Positions 1 through 10,474 of a DNA stretch of 64,000 nucleotides are shown here, one piece after another. This DNA comes from Triglochin maritima. Taxonomy: Eukaryota > Streptophyta > Magnoliopsida > Alismatales > Juncaginaceae. The notes beneath the pieces are model-generated. The model was not told where the DNA came from and ran no database searches. It saw nothing but the letters and a program-made list of their open reading frames with translations. The position numbers and the translations under genes are program-made. The stretch is taken from the NCBI GenBank assembly GCA_963682175.1, contig OY821771.1, forward strand, positions 12,709,001 through 12,773,000, given 5' to 3'. Position 1 is the first letter of the stretch, and every line of letters starts with the position of its first letter.

Positions 1-287
1 AACCCTCCCTGTGCCGTTCGCAAGCCATTTGAAATCTAAATAATCTCACTCACATACAAAATAGTTATCCATTTTCTCTGATGGTATTGTATATTTGACG
101 AAATAATTGACAAAATTTTGTGAAGATTACATTTGCAATCAACTGTATTTTTTAGTTTGTAAATTTAAAGACCAAGTATATTTCGTAACTACATTGATTT
201 GTCATCAAACTTGACTAAAACTTTCCATAAAACTATTTTTTAAATAATTAATTTCAAAAAGTAATTTATATTAAGTGAAGCAACTTA
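1..287. other. AT-rich intergenic DNA, no gene seen
   Basis: No coding signal, terminal repeat or RNA gene is visible in this stretch. It ends at a TTA (285-287) just before the foldback element, which could be one copy of a 3-bp target duplication; a second TTA lies at 871-873. Confidence 0.6.
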
Positions 288-501
288 GACCACCGTTAAC
301 AGCGCCCGGGCAGCTCCCAGGTGCCCGGTTTTCTCCCTCAGTCACGTCAACTTCTCTCTCTATCACGTCAGCACAAACCAACCCTCTTACAAAATCCTTA
401 GACCGCCCTTAACTATCAAAAACCCAAACGCCCGACACATTAGCCCAAATTATCCCGCCCGATTTTCCACCCGGGTGGTGGAACGGGGGGAGGTGCCCAT
501 T

Positions 502-567
<66 letters not shown>

Positions 568-870
568 GTTTTAAAATATGTTAAAAATGTTTTAAAAATT
601 ATTTTAAATCATTTTTTAATTATTATTTTTATGAAAATATGTTTTTTATTTTTTAAAATTTTGATATTTTTTGTGTTTTACCTAAAATTGATTATCAGAT
701 GACGTCAATGAGAGATAATGTAGGATGCTTCTGTTGTTTCTAGGTGTGGGTAATGAAAATTTGGGGGGTGGTTGATTTGTGCTGACGTGACAGAGAGAAA
801 AGCTGATGTGGCTGAGAGAGAAAATCGGGCGCCCGAGAACTGCCCCGGCGCTGTTAATGGCGCTATCATA
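288..870. mobile_element. Foldback MITE-like element
   Basis: The two ends form a long imperfect inverted repeat. About 92 bp at roughly 291-385 match the reverse complement of roughly 764-863, sharing blocks such as TTAACAGCGCC, TCACGTCAGCACAAA and a CT-rich run. The centre is AT-rich and contains a TA microsatellite. There is no coding capacity, as expected for a non-autonomous DNA transposon. Candidate TTA duplications at 285-287 and 871-873 suggest PIF/Harbinger mobilisation, but the exact ends are uncertain. The right arm begins exactly where the neighbouring transposase pseudogene loses similarity to its family. Confidence 0.65.
506..565. repeat. (TA)n microsatellite, about 30 units
   Basis: An uninterrupted TA dinucleotide run lies in the loop of the foldback element. 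It is probably length-polymorphic. Confidence 0.95.
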
Positions 871-1948
871 TTATGCATTACAATGCAATCTGTCATTATT
901 TTGTTAAACACGATCTTACTCCATGCAAGAGATGACTTCTTCACGATCGTGAACCGCGTTTGCAAGACAATAAATGCACTTTCTACATCTTTGCGTGTTG
1001 CTTCTTGTCGTTCAACAAATAACCTGTCCTTCGGTGTTTGTGGATGAACGATAGACGGAATGAATGCCGCCAATTTTGAATCAATATCACCCGTAAGATA
1101 ATATCTCATATCATATTGAGCACCGTTTACCTAAAAAGTCACAGGTGGAGCTCGTCCTTACATTACGTCGTCCAAAACCGGAGATCGTTGCAGCACATTT
1201 TGTCATTGCATGAACCTAGTGTGCCAAAAATGAGTGTCATATCCACTTGTCAGCCGACGCCACTGCCTCGAGGACAAGAGTGACATTACCACTACGCCCT
1301 TGATATTGGCCCCTCCATGCAATCGGACAATTTTTCCACACCCAATGCATGCAATCGATACTTCCCATCATGCCTGGGAACCCACGCTGCTCAACAACGT
1401 GAAGTAGTCGTTCTAAATCACTTGCATTAGGTTTTTGGAGGTACGTACTCACCGCCGAAGTTGTTAATTACACCGTCACAGAATTTTTCAAGTGTGTTTC
1501 TTGCCGTGGATTCGCTTAGCCTTAAGTATTCGTCCACCTCATTAGCCGCAACACAGTACGTTAGCATACGAATCGCCGTGGTACATTTCTGCAGGCCAGA
1601 GATGCTTATCCTACCGGTGGCGTCTGGTGTACGTTGGAAGAAGAGATCAGACACCTCAATGACACTCACAATGCGAAGAAAGACATGCTTTCACATCCTA
1701 AATCTTCTCCTGAAAATGTTTTCAGGATAAACACGGTCGTTAGAAAAATAATCGGCAATCAAACGGTTGTAACCAAACTCCCTATCTCTATCCGGGTTCG
1801 AAGTTCTCCTTCTACGCCTCTTAGGACGTCGATCCACCACTTCGGAGACATACTCTGTTAAGTAGTTCAACACTTGGTCATAAGCTTCGTCATCAGATGT
1901 TGAAGATGATGAAGACATTGAACTGGAAGACTTATCAGATGAAGACAT
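863..1948 (-). pseudogene. PIF/Harbinger-type DDE transposase, decayed
   Basis: On the minus strand the pieces appear in family order. ATG at 1948 opens a Ser-rich N-terminus followed by an Arg-rich stretch and DREFGYNRLIADYF. Next come the helix-turn-helix-like segment LQKCTTAIRMLTYCVA (about 1427-1669) and the catalytic block GMMGSIDCMHWVWKNCP with the first Asp (about 1340-1385). A frameshifted block with FGTLGSCND holds the second Asp (about 1205-1225). The C-terminal QEATRKDVESAFIVLQ holds the Glu (about 960-1010), ending in CIVMHNMI near 866. This matches plant HARBI1-like nucleases. Frame changes near 1680, 1445, 1235 and 1115 and truncation by the MITE make it non-functional. A possible TATA (minus-strand CTATAAATGC) lies at 1998-2007, about 50 bp before the ATG. 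Terminal repeats of the parent transposon were not found. Confidence 0.85.
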
Positions 1949-1997
1949 TGTTCGCAAATGAATTGAGTGAGATTTGGTAAAACCAACTAAGTGGACT

Positions 1998-2007
1998 GCA
2001 TTTATAG
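1998..2007 (-). promoter_or_regulatory. Possible TATA box of the Harbinger transposase
   Basis: Minus-strand CTATAAATGC lies 50-60 bp upstream of the ATG at 1948. The spacing is reasonable for a plant core promoter, but nothing else supports it. Confidence 0.35.
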
Positions 2008-2394
2008 TTGTGAGAAATAATCTACAGTGCGCGTGTGACTACACAAAACACAAGACGATGACATCGGTTCTTGGACTTCTCAGTCATCGATGACCTACAG
2101 TATTTCGTTTCCATATTTGTATTGTATTTCGTATCCGAAGTTTATGAGTATTGTACTAGTATTTCGTATATGATTTTTTTAATTTTTAAATTTTATTATA
2201 TCTTAATAAATCAAAAACAATTTAATTAATCATAAAAAATTACAATTAATTTTCAAAACCTAATTAACTAAATTACAATTTAACTAATCAATACATTAAC
2301 CTAATTATATATAAATAATCTTTTTCTTTTACACAAAAAACAAAAATAAAAAAATAAAAAATAATAATTAACCAATCGGGGGGGGGGGGGGCTG
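2008..2394. other. AT-rich spacer with a poly-G tract
   Basis: No gene is seen. It contains a self-complementary GTCATCGATGAC near 2084-2095, an A/T-rich run at about 2160-2370 and a 12-G homopolymer at about 2380-2391 that abuts the kinase fragment. Confidence 0.5.
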
Positions 2395-2650
2395 GAAGGA
2401 CATTTCGGACGCAATTCGTACTTGATGACGTACTTGATGAAATACTGTTATTCGTTTTGTGTTCGAGCTTGAATCCATCCATGCAACTGCACTTGGCCTC
2501 ACTTCCGATGCACACGCCGTAGGCGCCACATTGCCCGTAGATACTACACTTCTCATTTGGCGTCGGCCAGCTTTGATTTGCAGAGCTTGAAATGATTCGG
2601 ACCACCATTTTTCCAATATTTCCGTTCACCGTCAAACTAGGGAAGAAGTT
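2395..2650 (-). pseudogene. S-locus glycoprotein domain fragment of a G-type lectin receptor kinase
   Basis: The minus strand encodes LTVNGNIGKMV, then SWPTPNEKCSIYGQCGAYGV and CIGSEAKCSCMDGFK. The Cys pattern C-x2-YG-x-CG-x-YG-x-C followed by CSCMDGF is diagnostic of the S-locus-glycoprotein/EGF-like part of G-type lectin S-receptor-like kinases. These proteins sense ligands at the plasma membrane through a B-lectin domain, this domain, a PAN domain, a membrane helix and a cytosolic kinase. Here only about 85 residues remain: no PAN, membrane helix or kinase follows (lower coordinates become AT-rich after the poly-G tract), and no B-lectin part lies immediately upstream. A matching N-terminal fragment on the same strand sits at 53704-53913. 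Confidence 0.8.
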
Positions 2651-2989
2651 TTCCCTTACTTGGAGTGTATGCCACGCCTAGTAAAAGATAATCAACTGAT
2701 CGATCAAGAATAATAAATGAGATAGTGTGTGAAGTATTGAAAATTTTAATAATATCAAAAAATTATTAATTATTAAATAACTTTTTCTATAATAAATGTG
2801 AAAATATTACAAATACAAAAAGTTATATACAAAAGTAAGGACTACATAAACCTCGGTTTAGAAAGCAATGCAGTTTCATGGTTAGAGATTCATTTGAGAT
2901 TAGAACTAGACATTTGAGATTAGTCGGAATCTAGAACTAACACGTTATACTAATCTGAACCTACATAGACTTCGCATGATGAAGGAGAG
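2651..2989. other. AT-rich spacer, nothing recognised
   Basis: No coding similarity or terminal repeats are visible. It joins the kinase fragment to the CACTA-like end. Confidence 0.5.
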
Positions 2990-3385
2990 AACTACTACAT
3001 TACAGGGCTACACCGATGGTATCTATCCGTCGGTGTCCCGCTACACGGACGGATATGCCTCTGTCGGCAATTCTTATGTGAATGTTGCGCAACTCCAACG
3101 GATATTTACCGTCGGTGTTCATTTTGACGTGAACTTTCCCGTCAAAATATTTTGTATTGTTTCGTCGTTTCGAATAACACCGACGGATATTCACCGACAG
3201 ATGATATGTAGGTGTGGATCAATCCGATGGCATGCCATCTACACCGACGGAAGAGTCCTATTAGTAAGTAATATCTATGACCTACACCAATGGATAAGTA
3301 CCGTCGGTGTACGTCCGTCATGACTAAGACCGACATGTATCGGTCGTCGGTGTCTGCTGACCAAAAAAACAAAATGACCTACACC
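2990..3385. mobile_element. CACTA (En/Spm)-type transposon end with subterminal repeats
   Basis: ACTACTACATTACAGGGC at about 2991 resembles a degraded CACTA terminal repeat. It is followed by about ten copies, in both orientations, of a motif near ACACCGACGG/CCGTCGGTGT (for example near 3008, 3028, 3043, 3108, 3176, 3239, 3283, 3300 and 3343). Arrays of short subterminal motifs in mixed orientation are the hallmark of CACTA elements, where the transposase binds them. No transposase gene or opposite terminus is seen, so this is a fragment or a small non-autonomous copy. Confidence 0.65.
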
Positions 3386-3424
3386 ATCCAAAACCAAAAA
3401 GTGCTTGTTTGGTCGTTCCGGGTT

Positions 3425-3705
3425 CCGATTTTTCATGCGATACATAATTTCATGGCTGGGGTTTGGGATTGGGGCTGGGATCGTGATTGTGGGTTGGAGT
3501 TTGGGGAGGGTGCGAGGAGATGAGGGAGGCTATGGGAGAGGAGGGTGCCGGGAGACGAAGGAGGGAGGCTGCGGGGAGAGGAGGCATGGGATGGAGGGCG
3601 GGGAGGGGAGGCTGTGACGGGGAATTGGCTGCGGGGAGTGGAGAGGCCGCGGGGAGGGAGGAGGGAGGAATAGGAGGGGACAAGGGTTACCAGAGGAGGA
3701 GATGG
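3425..3705. repeat. G/A-rich low-complexity tract
   Basis: The plus strand is dominated by GGGAGG/GGAGGG units. Open frames on both strands here are Pro/Ser- or Gly/Arg-rich and come from composition alone. Confidence 0.8.
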
Positions 3706-3941
3706 CGGTGGATGCATATTATAATTCTATAATCATTTTCGCATGCTCAACTGAAAAACGTAAAAATTAATGTGCATATGGAGCACGATATGAAAGTTGA
3801 TATTCATATCTCTAACGACCCAGATGTGGATATTGATTATCCACTGAGTGTTAGATCCTAACCCTTGCTTATGTTTTAATTGTGTTTAGGGGAGGATTAG
3901 TGATGGATTGAGATGGACGGCTGAGATCGAGTTGGAGAAAA

Positions 3942-3950
3942 GTATATAAG
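3942..3950 (+). promoter_or_regulatory. TATA box in Gypsy-1 LTR
   Basis: GTATATAAG lies upstream of a CT-rich tract (3961-4020), which is typical of plant LTR transcription starts. The same block recurs in the 3' LTR at 18572-18580. Confidence 0.6.
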
Positions 3951-4289
3951 GTTTGGGTTTTACTCTCTCTCTCTCACGATCTCATCTCTCTCACTAACTC
4001 ACTCTCTCTCTCTCTAGACTCGTCTCTCTCGGCAGAAAGTGGAAGGTCGGCGTTGTGTGGCGATCGGAGAGCACGAGGGTTGCTGTTGGAGTCGCCGGAG
4101 GAGCGAGGATCGTCGTGAAGAGAGGTTTCGCGAGGAAGCGCTCGCCGTTATTGCTTCAAAGGATTCTTCAAGCCTTAAGGTATGTCAAACTTGATTTCAA
4201 GCTCACCTATGATTAGTGTGGGAGTGGGAGCGGTCGATGGTAGGCCGAGAGGCTCGTCGGACCTGCACAACAGTTTCTGAACTGTAAAC

Positions 4290-4834
4290 GGTCGACCGGT
4301 TATAGTGTATTTTGGGGCGAATCCCTTGCACCAGTCGAACGATAGCCTTTGGGTGGTCGACCGGTTGTGAAATTTTAGAAAGAGAAGGACACTCTGTGTA
4401 CTTTCGGTCGAACGGGACCCCTTTGTTGGTCGACCGAAAGTATTGTTGTATGTCGGTCGAGGGCGTTGACCATCTAAACGGTCGACCGCCGCTTTAACCT
4501 AGTTCGACCGGACGTACTGTTTTAAGTCGGTTGGGGGTGTAGACTTCTAAACGGTCGACCGCCCTGAGATCTCGTTCGACCGACGACTTAAGTGAAGTTA
4601 TTGGCCGGTCGACCGGAAGTGCGGTTTCGGTCGACCGTGTAGTGTGGACTGTTGGTGAGTCCTACTGGTGCTTTTCGGTCGACCGGAAGTTTGGGGTCGT
4701 CCGACCGTTTTATCGTGGTTTGCGAAAATGGATTTCTTACTGGTGCTTTTCGGTCGGCCGGGACCCCTTTGTCGGTCGACCGTTTGGCGGGTTTTTTCAG
4801 TTGCGCCAGTTCTCTGGGTGAGGATCGGTCGACC
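4290..4834. repeat. Array of ten GGTCGACC palindromes
   Basis: Exact copies start at 4290, 4355, 4428, 4480, 4553, 4607, 4629, 4677, 4774 and 4827, mostly inside CGGTCGACCG. Near-copies (GGTCGAAC, GGTCGGCC) lie between them. Spacing is irregular, 22-97 bp. The array lies downstream of the TATA box, so it would be transcribed. Confidence 0.95.
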
Positions 4835-4987
4835 GGAAGATAGATTTTGTTCGACCGTTTTGCACAGTTTTGGTGTGTGTGTGTTACTATTGATTGGCTA
4901 GAAGGCAACGGGTTCACCGGCCCTTTTGGGGCGACGGACGGATAGGCCGGCCTTATAGCACTCAGTAGTGACACGTGGAGGGGGATT

Positions 4988-5112
4988 GTGATAACTGTCG
5001 TCGTGGCTTCGGCAATTGAGGCAAAGCCGTGGCTCCGGCGAATGAGGCATGTTTTACAGTCGCCGTGGCTCTGGCAGTTGATGCAAAACCGTGGCTCCGG
5101 TAATACTGAGGC
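4988..5112 (+). repeat. Short GC-rich minisatellite in Gypsy-1 LTR
   Basis: Three to four imperfect copies of a unit near CCGTGGCTCCGGCAATTGAG, about 33-36 bp each, are placed end to end. Confidence 0.6.
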
Positions 5113-5633
5113 AAGAAGGGGGTTGTTTGGCCGTGTTTTGGACCGGCGATGCCTTGTCTGCACGAGTGTTTGAGGGGTTGGGGTGAGAGGACCCTTGAGA
5201 CCCTGGTTGATGTTGGCTATGGCCGGGAGAGAGGTCCCGGGAACTTAGCGGTAGTATCAGTTGTGATTTTCGTAGTACATTGCATGTTTCCTTTTTGTTC
5301 ATATATGTGTTAGGGTTTGGCATACGGGGTTTCCTTTTGGAAACTCAAGCATTTTCATGTCTGCTTTCAGGCCGAGAGTGACGGTAGGTGGGTGGTGACG
5401 GCGGAGGGAGCGCTCGAGACCAGATCCTGCTTTCCCTATCTTTTGACGTGGTTGTGATAACTTGTATATATTTTATGTGTATGATCTTTTGATGTAAACA
5501 CATTCTTTTGTAAACTCGTTCACATATATATATTATATGTTGGTGCACCGGTGTGTATTTCTTTTCGTAATGTCCTCGTTGATTGTGTGATTTAAATTTG
5601 AAATTTTCCGCTGTGTTTGAGGACGTTACAACT

Positions 5634-5645
5634 TGGTATCAGAGC
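5634..5645 (+). promoter_or_regulatory. Gypsy-1 primer-binding site (initiator Met tRNA)
   Basis: TGGTATCAGAGC, three bases after the 5' LTR, is the standard complement of the plant initiator tRNA-Met 3' end and primes minus-strand synthesis. Confidence 0.92.
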
Positions 5646-5741
5646 GGTCAGTTTCAGTGTCTTCGTCCAATGGAACCACCCTTAGAGTCGTGTCGAGCAT
5701 GCATTCATTGTTCTAAATCATGTTTTGTGTTTCCTGTGTAG

Positions 5742-6998
5742 ATGGCTCTGAGATGCGTGAGACCTCCTCCCCGTGACCGTAGCACCAGTGATGAGGTGGG
5801 TGAGGGGAGCTGGGCTGAGGAGTGGAGGACGCTCCAGGGCACGCTGGGTAGGTTGGGCGAGATTCTTGAGCGCCAATCTGCCCAGGCCGAGCAGGGAGGA
5901 TGAGGTGCAGTACTTGATCGGTTCATGCGTCAGCATCCCCCATCCTTCGATGGTTGCGGCGACCCTGAGGCAGCTGAGGACTGGGTCTTTAAGATCCAGA
6001 AGATATTTCGGGCGATTGGGTGTCCTCTTGAGAGGAAGGTGGATCTGGCCACCTACGTGTTAGATGGCGGTGCAGCCAACTGGTGGAGGTCCACTTCTGC
6101 TGTGGTTTTCGAGGACAGTGAGGAGTTGGGCTGGGAGGATTTCCTTGCGGAATTCAACCAGCAGTATTTTCCGCAGCACGCCCGTGACAGGAAGAGAGAG
6201 GAGTTCCTAGCTCTGGAGCAGAAGGACATGACTCTGGCTGCCTACATCAGCAAATTCCACGCATTGGAGCGATATTGTCCAGAGATTTGTGTGACACAAG
6301 AGCAGAGGGCTCGGAGGTTTGTGCGCGGTCTGAGGCCACAGTTCAGGGCCCGTGTTACCACGAGCATGCCACAGACGTTAGCAGACGCTGTGAAGTTTGC
6401 GACCATTATGGATCAGGATAGCCAGGATATCGAGGAGGCTAGGAGGTCGCAGGTGATGACCGGAGTACGTCCGGGGAGTCAGTTGTCAGGGAATCCAGGC
6501 AAGAGGCCGCAGATTGATGGAGGTGGACCACCGCATGCTGGGCATTGCAGGCAGTGTGGTGGAGTTCATCCGGGACGCGGTTGCGGGCCCCGCTCTGGCA
6601 CGTGTCATGGTTGTGGCCAGCTGGGTCACTTTATTCGTTCTTGCCCGAGCAGGCCGGGTGTGCCTATTGTTCGACCGGGATCATCCACAGCTGGTGGAGC
6701 TGGACCGAGTCGCCTAGCAGCACCACCCCAGCAGGGGAAGAGAGAAGGTCGAGTGTTCACTATCCAGGCAGAGGAGGCTAGAGATGTGAGCACGGTGGTG
6801 GAAGGTACGCTACTTGTTACAGATTTGGTAGTTAGGGTGTTGTTCGACTCTGGGGTCACACACTCGTTTATCTCTGAGCAGTTTGCGAGCGTGTTGCGTC
6901 ATAACCCTGCGATGTTGACTGCTACTTTGGAAGTCAGCACACCCCTGGGTTTGGTGGGCACTGTGGGGAGATTTCTTCTTGGCACCACGATTTCTTAA
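5742..6998 (+). pseudogene. Gypsy-1 Gag and protease, interrupted by stops
   Basis: The ATG at 5742 opens a frame that carries a TGA at 5901 and resumes as DRFMRQHPPSFDGCGDPEAA. The retrotransposon Gag domain (about 5925-6420, with the WW and FN-QYFP landmarks) is followed by a basic linker and a CCHC zinc knuckle CHGCGQLGHFIRSC (about 6603-6645). The protease active site appears as FDSGVTHSFIS (about 6844-6876), with Val where the family usually has Ala. A TAA at 6996 stops the frame; the same frame continues downstream as protease and pol. Gag would package RNA in cytoplasmic particles and the protease would process the polyprotein. Dead as it stands. Confidence 0.9.
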
Positions 6999-7028
6999 GG
7001 AGATCAGGAATTCCCAGCTGACCTAGTC

Positions 7029-8852
7029 TTGCTACCGATGGTGGACTTTGATGTTATACTTGGGATGGATTGGTTGTCCCAGTATGACGTTCCAGTCTTA
7101 TGCCGTGATAAGAAGATTTTAATTCCGAGGCGAGGCTTGCCTGATCTTCTGATCATAGGGACGAGAGACAGAGGGAGTCAGTTGGTGGTTTGTGCAGTTA
7201 GAGCTCAGAGGTTGATTCAGTAGGGTTGCAGAGCTTTTGTGGCCACTCTGCTAGCTTCAGATCCTGAGGTGTGCAGTTTAGAGGATATCGAGGTGGTCAG
7301 GGATTTTCCAGAGGTCTTTTCAGAGATCATTGCCTTGCCGCCTGTTAGGGAGATAGAGTTCGGCATTGATCTGGTGGCTAGGACTACACCGCAGTCGAAG
7401 GCTCCGTACAGGATGGCACCTGCAGAGTTGGCAGAGCGGAAGAAGCAGTTGCAGGATCTGATGGATACTGGATTTATCCGACCTAGTGTCTCACCGTGGG
7501 GTGCGCCGATATTATTTGTGAAGAAGGACGGCTCATTGCGGATGTGTATAGATTACCGGATGCTGAATAAGGTTACCGTGAGGAATCAGTATCCTTTGCC
7601 CAGGATCGAGGACCTGTTTGACCAGTTGCAGTCAGCGAAGGTGTTCTCGAAGATTGATCTACGATCCGGGTACCATCAGTTGAGGATCAGAGAGGCAGAT
7701 GTTCAGACGACAACTTTTCGGACGAGGTACGGGCACTTTGAGTTTTTGGTGATGCCGTTCGGGTTGACGAACGCGCCTGCAGCTTTTATGGATCTGATGA
7801 ATAGGACATTCAGTCAATATCTCGACCGTTTCGTGATTGTCTTCGTTATCTTAGTCTATTCACCATATATGGATCAGCACCGGGAGCATCTGAGGATTGT
7901 ACTTGGCATTCTGAGAGATCAGCAGCTGTATGCCAAGTTTTCGAAGTGCGAGTTCTGGCTTCACAGTGTAGCATTTTTGGGGCATACAGTGTCGGGAGAT
8001 GGGATATCAGTGGATCCAACGAAGGTCGAGGCAGTGACGCAGTGGAAAGCCCCGACGAGTGTGACTGAGATTAGTAGTTTTGTTGGATTGGCGGGTTATT
8101 ACCGTCGGTTCATCAAAGACTTCTCAAGACTTGCTTCACCCCTGACAGCGCTGACGAAGAAAGGAGTGAAGTTTGTTTAGTCCCAGAAATGCAAGGACAG
8201 TTTTCAGGAACTGAAGATTCGGTTGACGACTGCTCCAGTTCTGACTCTTCCCAGTGGTAGCAAAGGTTATGTGATTTACAGCGACGCCTCAGGTGTTGGT
8301 TTGGGATGTGTTCTGATGCAGCACGGGTATGTAGTGGCGTATGCTTCGAGGCAGCTGAAGGTGCACGAGAAGAATTACCCCACTCACGATTTAGAGTTGA
8401 CAGCCGTGGTTCATGCTCTAAAGATTTGGCGTCACTATTTGTATGGTGAGCAGTTCGAAGTCTTAACTGATCATCAGAGTCTGAAGTATCTGTTTTCACA
8501 GAGGGAGCTGAATATGAGGCAACGAAGATGGCTTGAGCTGATTAAGGATTTTGATTTCACCATCTCCTATCATCCGGGGAAGGCGAATTCAGTTGCAGAC
8601 GCGCTGAGCAGGAAAGTGGAGGTGTCAGTTGTGAGGGTGTGTATTCAGGAGTGGAGGCTACTCGAGACATTGTCAGAGTGGAGGCCGTTCACGGAAAGCT
8701 CGGAGGGTGCAGTGATTGCGGGCCTTCGAGTGGAGCCACAGACCGTCAGTCGAGTTGTTCAGGCTCAGCACAGTGATGAGGATTTGACTAGTCTGCTACG
8801 TCAACTGCCAGGGATGGATCAGACTTCACTGTGGGAGTGGATGGAGGTCTGA
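7029..8852 (+). pseudogene. Gypsy-1 reverse transcriptase-RNase H, catalytic Asp pair missing
   Basis: This lies in the same frame as gag. The protease tail VILGMDWLSQYDV is followed by a TAG at 7221, then the RT motifs [30 protein letters not shown] and [19 protein letters not shown]. Where the family has F-I/V-D-D-I-L-V-Y-S this copy reads VFVILVYS at about 7839-7862, so the two catalytic aspartates are absent. A TAG at 8178 precedes RNase H ([40 protein letters not shown]). A frameshift or stop near 8831-8852 separates it from integrase. The enzyme could not polymerise even without the stops. Confidence 0.92.
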
Positions 8853-9964
8853 GGTTCAGGAGTCGAATCTGGGTGCCGAGGGTCGATGGGTTGAGAGACG
8901 ACATCATGGAGGAGGCACACAGAGCCAGATATTCCATTCACCCGGGGAGTACGAAGATGTATAAAGATTTGCAGCGGAACTTCTGGTGGAGAGGGATGAA
9001 GCGTGATGTGGCGGATTTTGTGGCTAGGTGCTTGGTTTGCCAGTAGGTGAAGATCGAGCACCAGAGACCAGCGGGACCGATGTAGAGTATAGAGCTGCCT
9101 GAGTGGAAATGGGAGCATGTGACGATGGATTTCGTCACCGGGTTGCCGAAGACGAGGAGCTCTAATGACGCGATTTGGGTTATTGTCGATCGACTGACCA
9201 AATCGGCACATTTCCTGGCTATCCGGACTACTCTACCTTTGGAGGGTCTCACGAGATTGTATATCGAGGAGATTGTCAGACAGCATGGGGTGCCAGGGAG
9301 TATCATTTCAGATCGAGATCCAAGGTTCACTTCCAGGTTCCGGGGGAGTTTACAGCAGGCTTTGGGAACTCGTCTGAAGTTCAGTACAGCATTCCACCCG
9401 CAGACATATGGTCAGTCTGAGCGGACTATTCAGATGTTGGAGGACATGCTTAGAGCGTGCACTCTGGACTGGGCAGGGCTTTGGGATGAGCACTTGCCGT
9501 TGATTGAGTTCTCCTACAACAACAGCTACCATGCGAGCATTGGGATGGCGCCATACGAGGCCTTGTACGGGAGACCTTGCAGATCACCGGTGTGCTGGAG
9601 TGAGGTAGGCGAGAGACAACTAGTCGGGCCTGAGATTGTACAGATGTATGCTGAGAAGGTTGATGTGATCAGGCAGAGGCTAGCGACAACTCAGAGTAGG
9701 CATAAGAGCTACGCGGATCGGCGTAGGCGTGTGCTGATTTTTGAGGTTGGCGATCATGTCTTTCCGGAGGAGATTGTGGATCGGATGGAGCACCAACTCA
9801 GGAGGAGGACCATTCCTATGGTTAAGGTCAAGTGGCAGCATCACTCTGAGCGAGAGGCTACTTGGGAAGTTGAGGAGGAAGTCCGGAAGTCGTATCCGGA
9901 GCTGTTTGGTAAGGCTGGGGTTAATTTCGTGGGCGAAATTCTTTTAAGGAGGGTGGATTGTTAG
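8831..9964 (+). pseudogene. Gypsy-1 integrase with truncated chromodomain-like tail
   Basis: The zinc-binding segment ends FVARCLVCQ, followed by TAG codons at 9044 and 9083. The catalytic core shows [20 protein letters not shown] (first Asp), IISDRDPRF (second Asp) and QMLEDML (Glu). After GDHVF (about 9758) most of the C-terminal domain is deleted, and the frame rejoins at a chromodomain-like segment [19 protein letters not shown] (about 9826-9882). Chromodomains guide insertion of chromoviruses into heterochromatin. The frame ends in a TAG formed by the first bases of the 3' LTR. Confidence 0.9.
9946..9957 (+). promoter_or_regulatory. Gypsy-1 polypurine tract
   Basis: AAGGAGGGTGGA immediately precedes the 3' LTR start at 9959. 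It would be the plus-strand primer. Confidence 0.85.
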
Positions 9965-10010
9965 ATCCTAACCCTTTCTTATGTTTTAATTGTGTTTAGG
10001 GAAGGATTAG
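9959..10010 (+). repeat. Gypsy-1 3' LTR, first 52 bp
   Basis: It matches 3849-3900 and then stops at the Athila-A insertion. Its last five bases, ATTAG (10006-10010), are duplicated at 18526-18530. Confidence 0.95.
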
Positions 10011-10474
10011 TGATGCATTGCATACATTGCATCATATGTCTTTCATTTAGATTACTCTTATATCAATAAATGCTACTAAGGTATGTGTTTAGTCGTATTT
10101 ACAGAATACAGGGACTTGGATGCAAATTACCCACATTCCGAGCATAAACGTGTGCAAAAGATTCATTTCTATCATAAAGACCGAATTCAAGTTTATCGGG
10201 TTTCAATTGGAAATGCATCCAAGCATAAAAGCATTCAAGGAGCTAATTACAAAAAGGTCAAGGGCTTAATTGCAAAATGCCAAGGACCTGATTGCAAAAG
10301 AAAAGGATAAAGTTATTTTGTTGGAAAAGTCAAAAGAAAAGTCAAAAATAAATCCCCAACAATGGAAGGAATTAATCCGGAGTTCAAGACAATGGAAAGA
10401 ATCATCCAGACGTGCAAATAAAGATCAAATCATACCATAAACGCACCACAAAAATCCGGACGTGATCTGACTAT

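Larger units (their letters stand above)
3849..5630 (+). repeat. Gypsy-1 5' LTR (1782 bp)
   Basis: It begins TGTTAGATCCTAACCC and ends GAGGACGTTACA, directly before the primer-binding site. Its first part matches the 3' LTR pieces at 9959-10010 and 18531-19121. It contains a TATA box, CT-rich leader DNA, ten GGTCGACC palindromes and a small GC-rich minisatellite near 4990-5110. The left flanking 5 bp are CTGAG (3844-3848), but the right-hand copy has been lost. Relative to the 3' copy it lacks one palindrome unit near 4300. Confidence 0.92.

Noticed and set aside
475..702. Tyr-Ile repeat open frame
   Set aside because: It is the translated TA microsatellite.
2976..3372. Overlapping open frames on both strands
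   Set aside because: They are translations of the CACTA subterminal repeats.
3433..3732. Overlapping Pro/Ser-rich and Gly/Arg-rich open frames
   Set aside because: They arise from a G/A-rich low-complexity tract on both strands and show no domain or start context.
4290..4834. CRISPR-like array
   Set aside because: Repeats are 8-10 bp palindromes with irregular 22-97 bp spacing in a plant LTR. There are no cas genes.
4588..5163. 191-codon minus-strand open frame in the Gypsy-1 LTR
   Set aside because: It is a translation of the GGTCGACC array and GC-rich minisatellite. Arg-Ser-Thr-Asp and Gly-Arg-Pro repeats appear in every such LTR.
5634..5645. tRNA gene signal
   Set aside because: Only the short complement of the tRNA 3' end is present, which is a primer-binding site; no cloverleaf is seen.
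10083..10310. 75-codon open frame, repeated identically at 17433-17660
   Set aside because: It lies in both LTRs of Athila-A, so its identity is due to LTR duplication.
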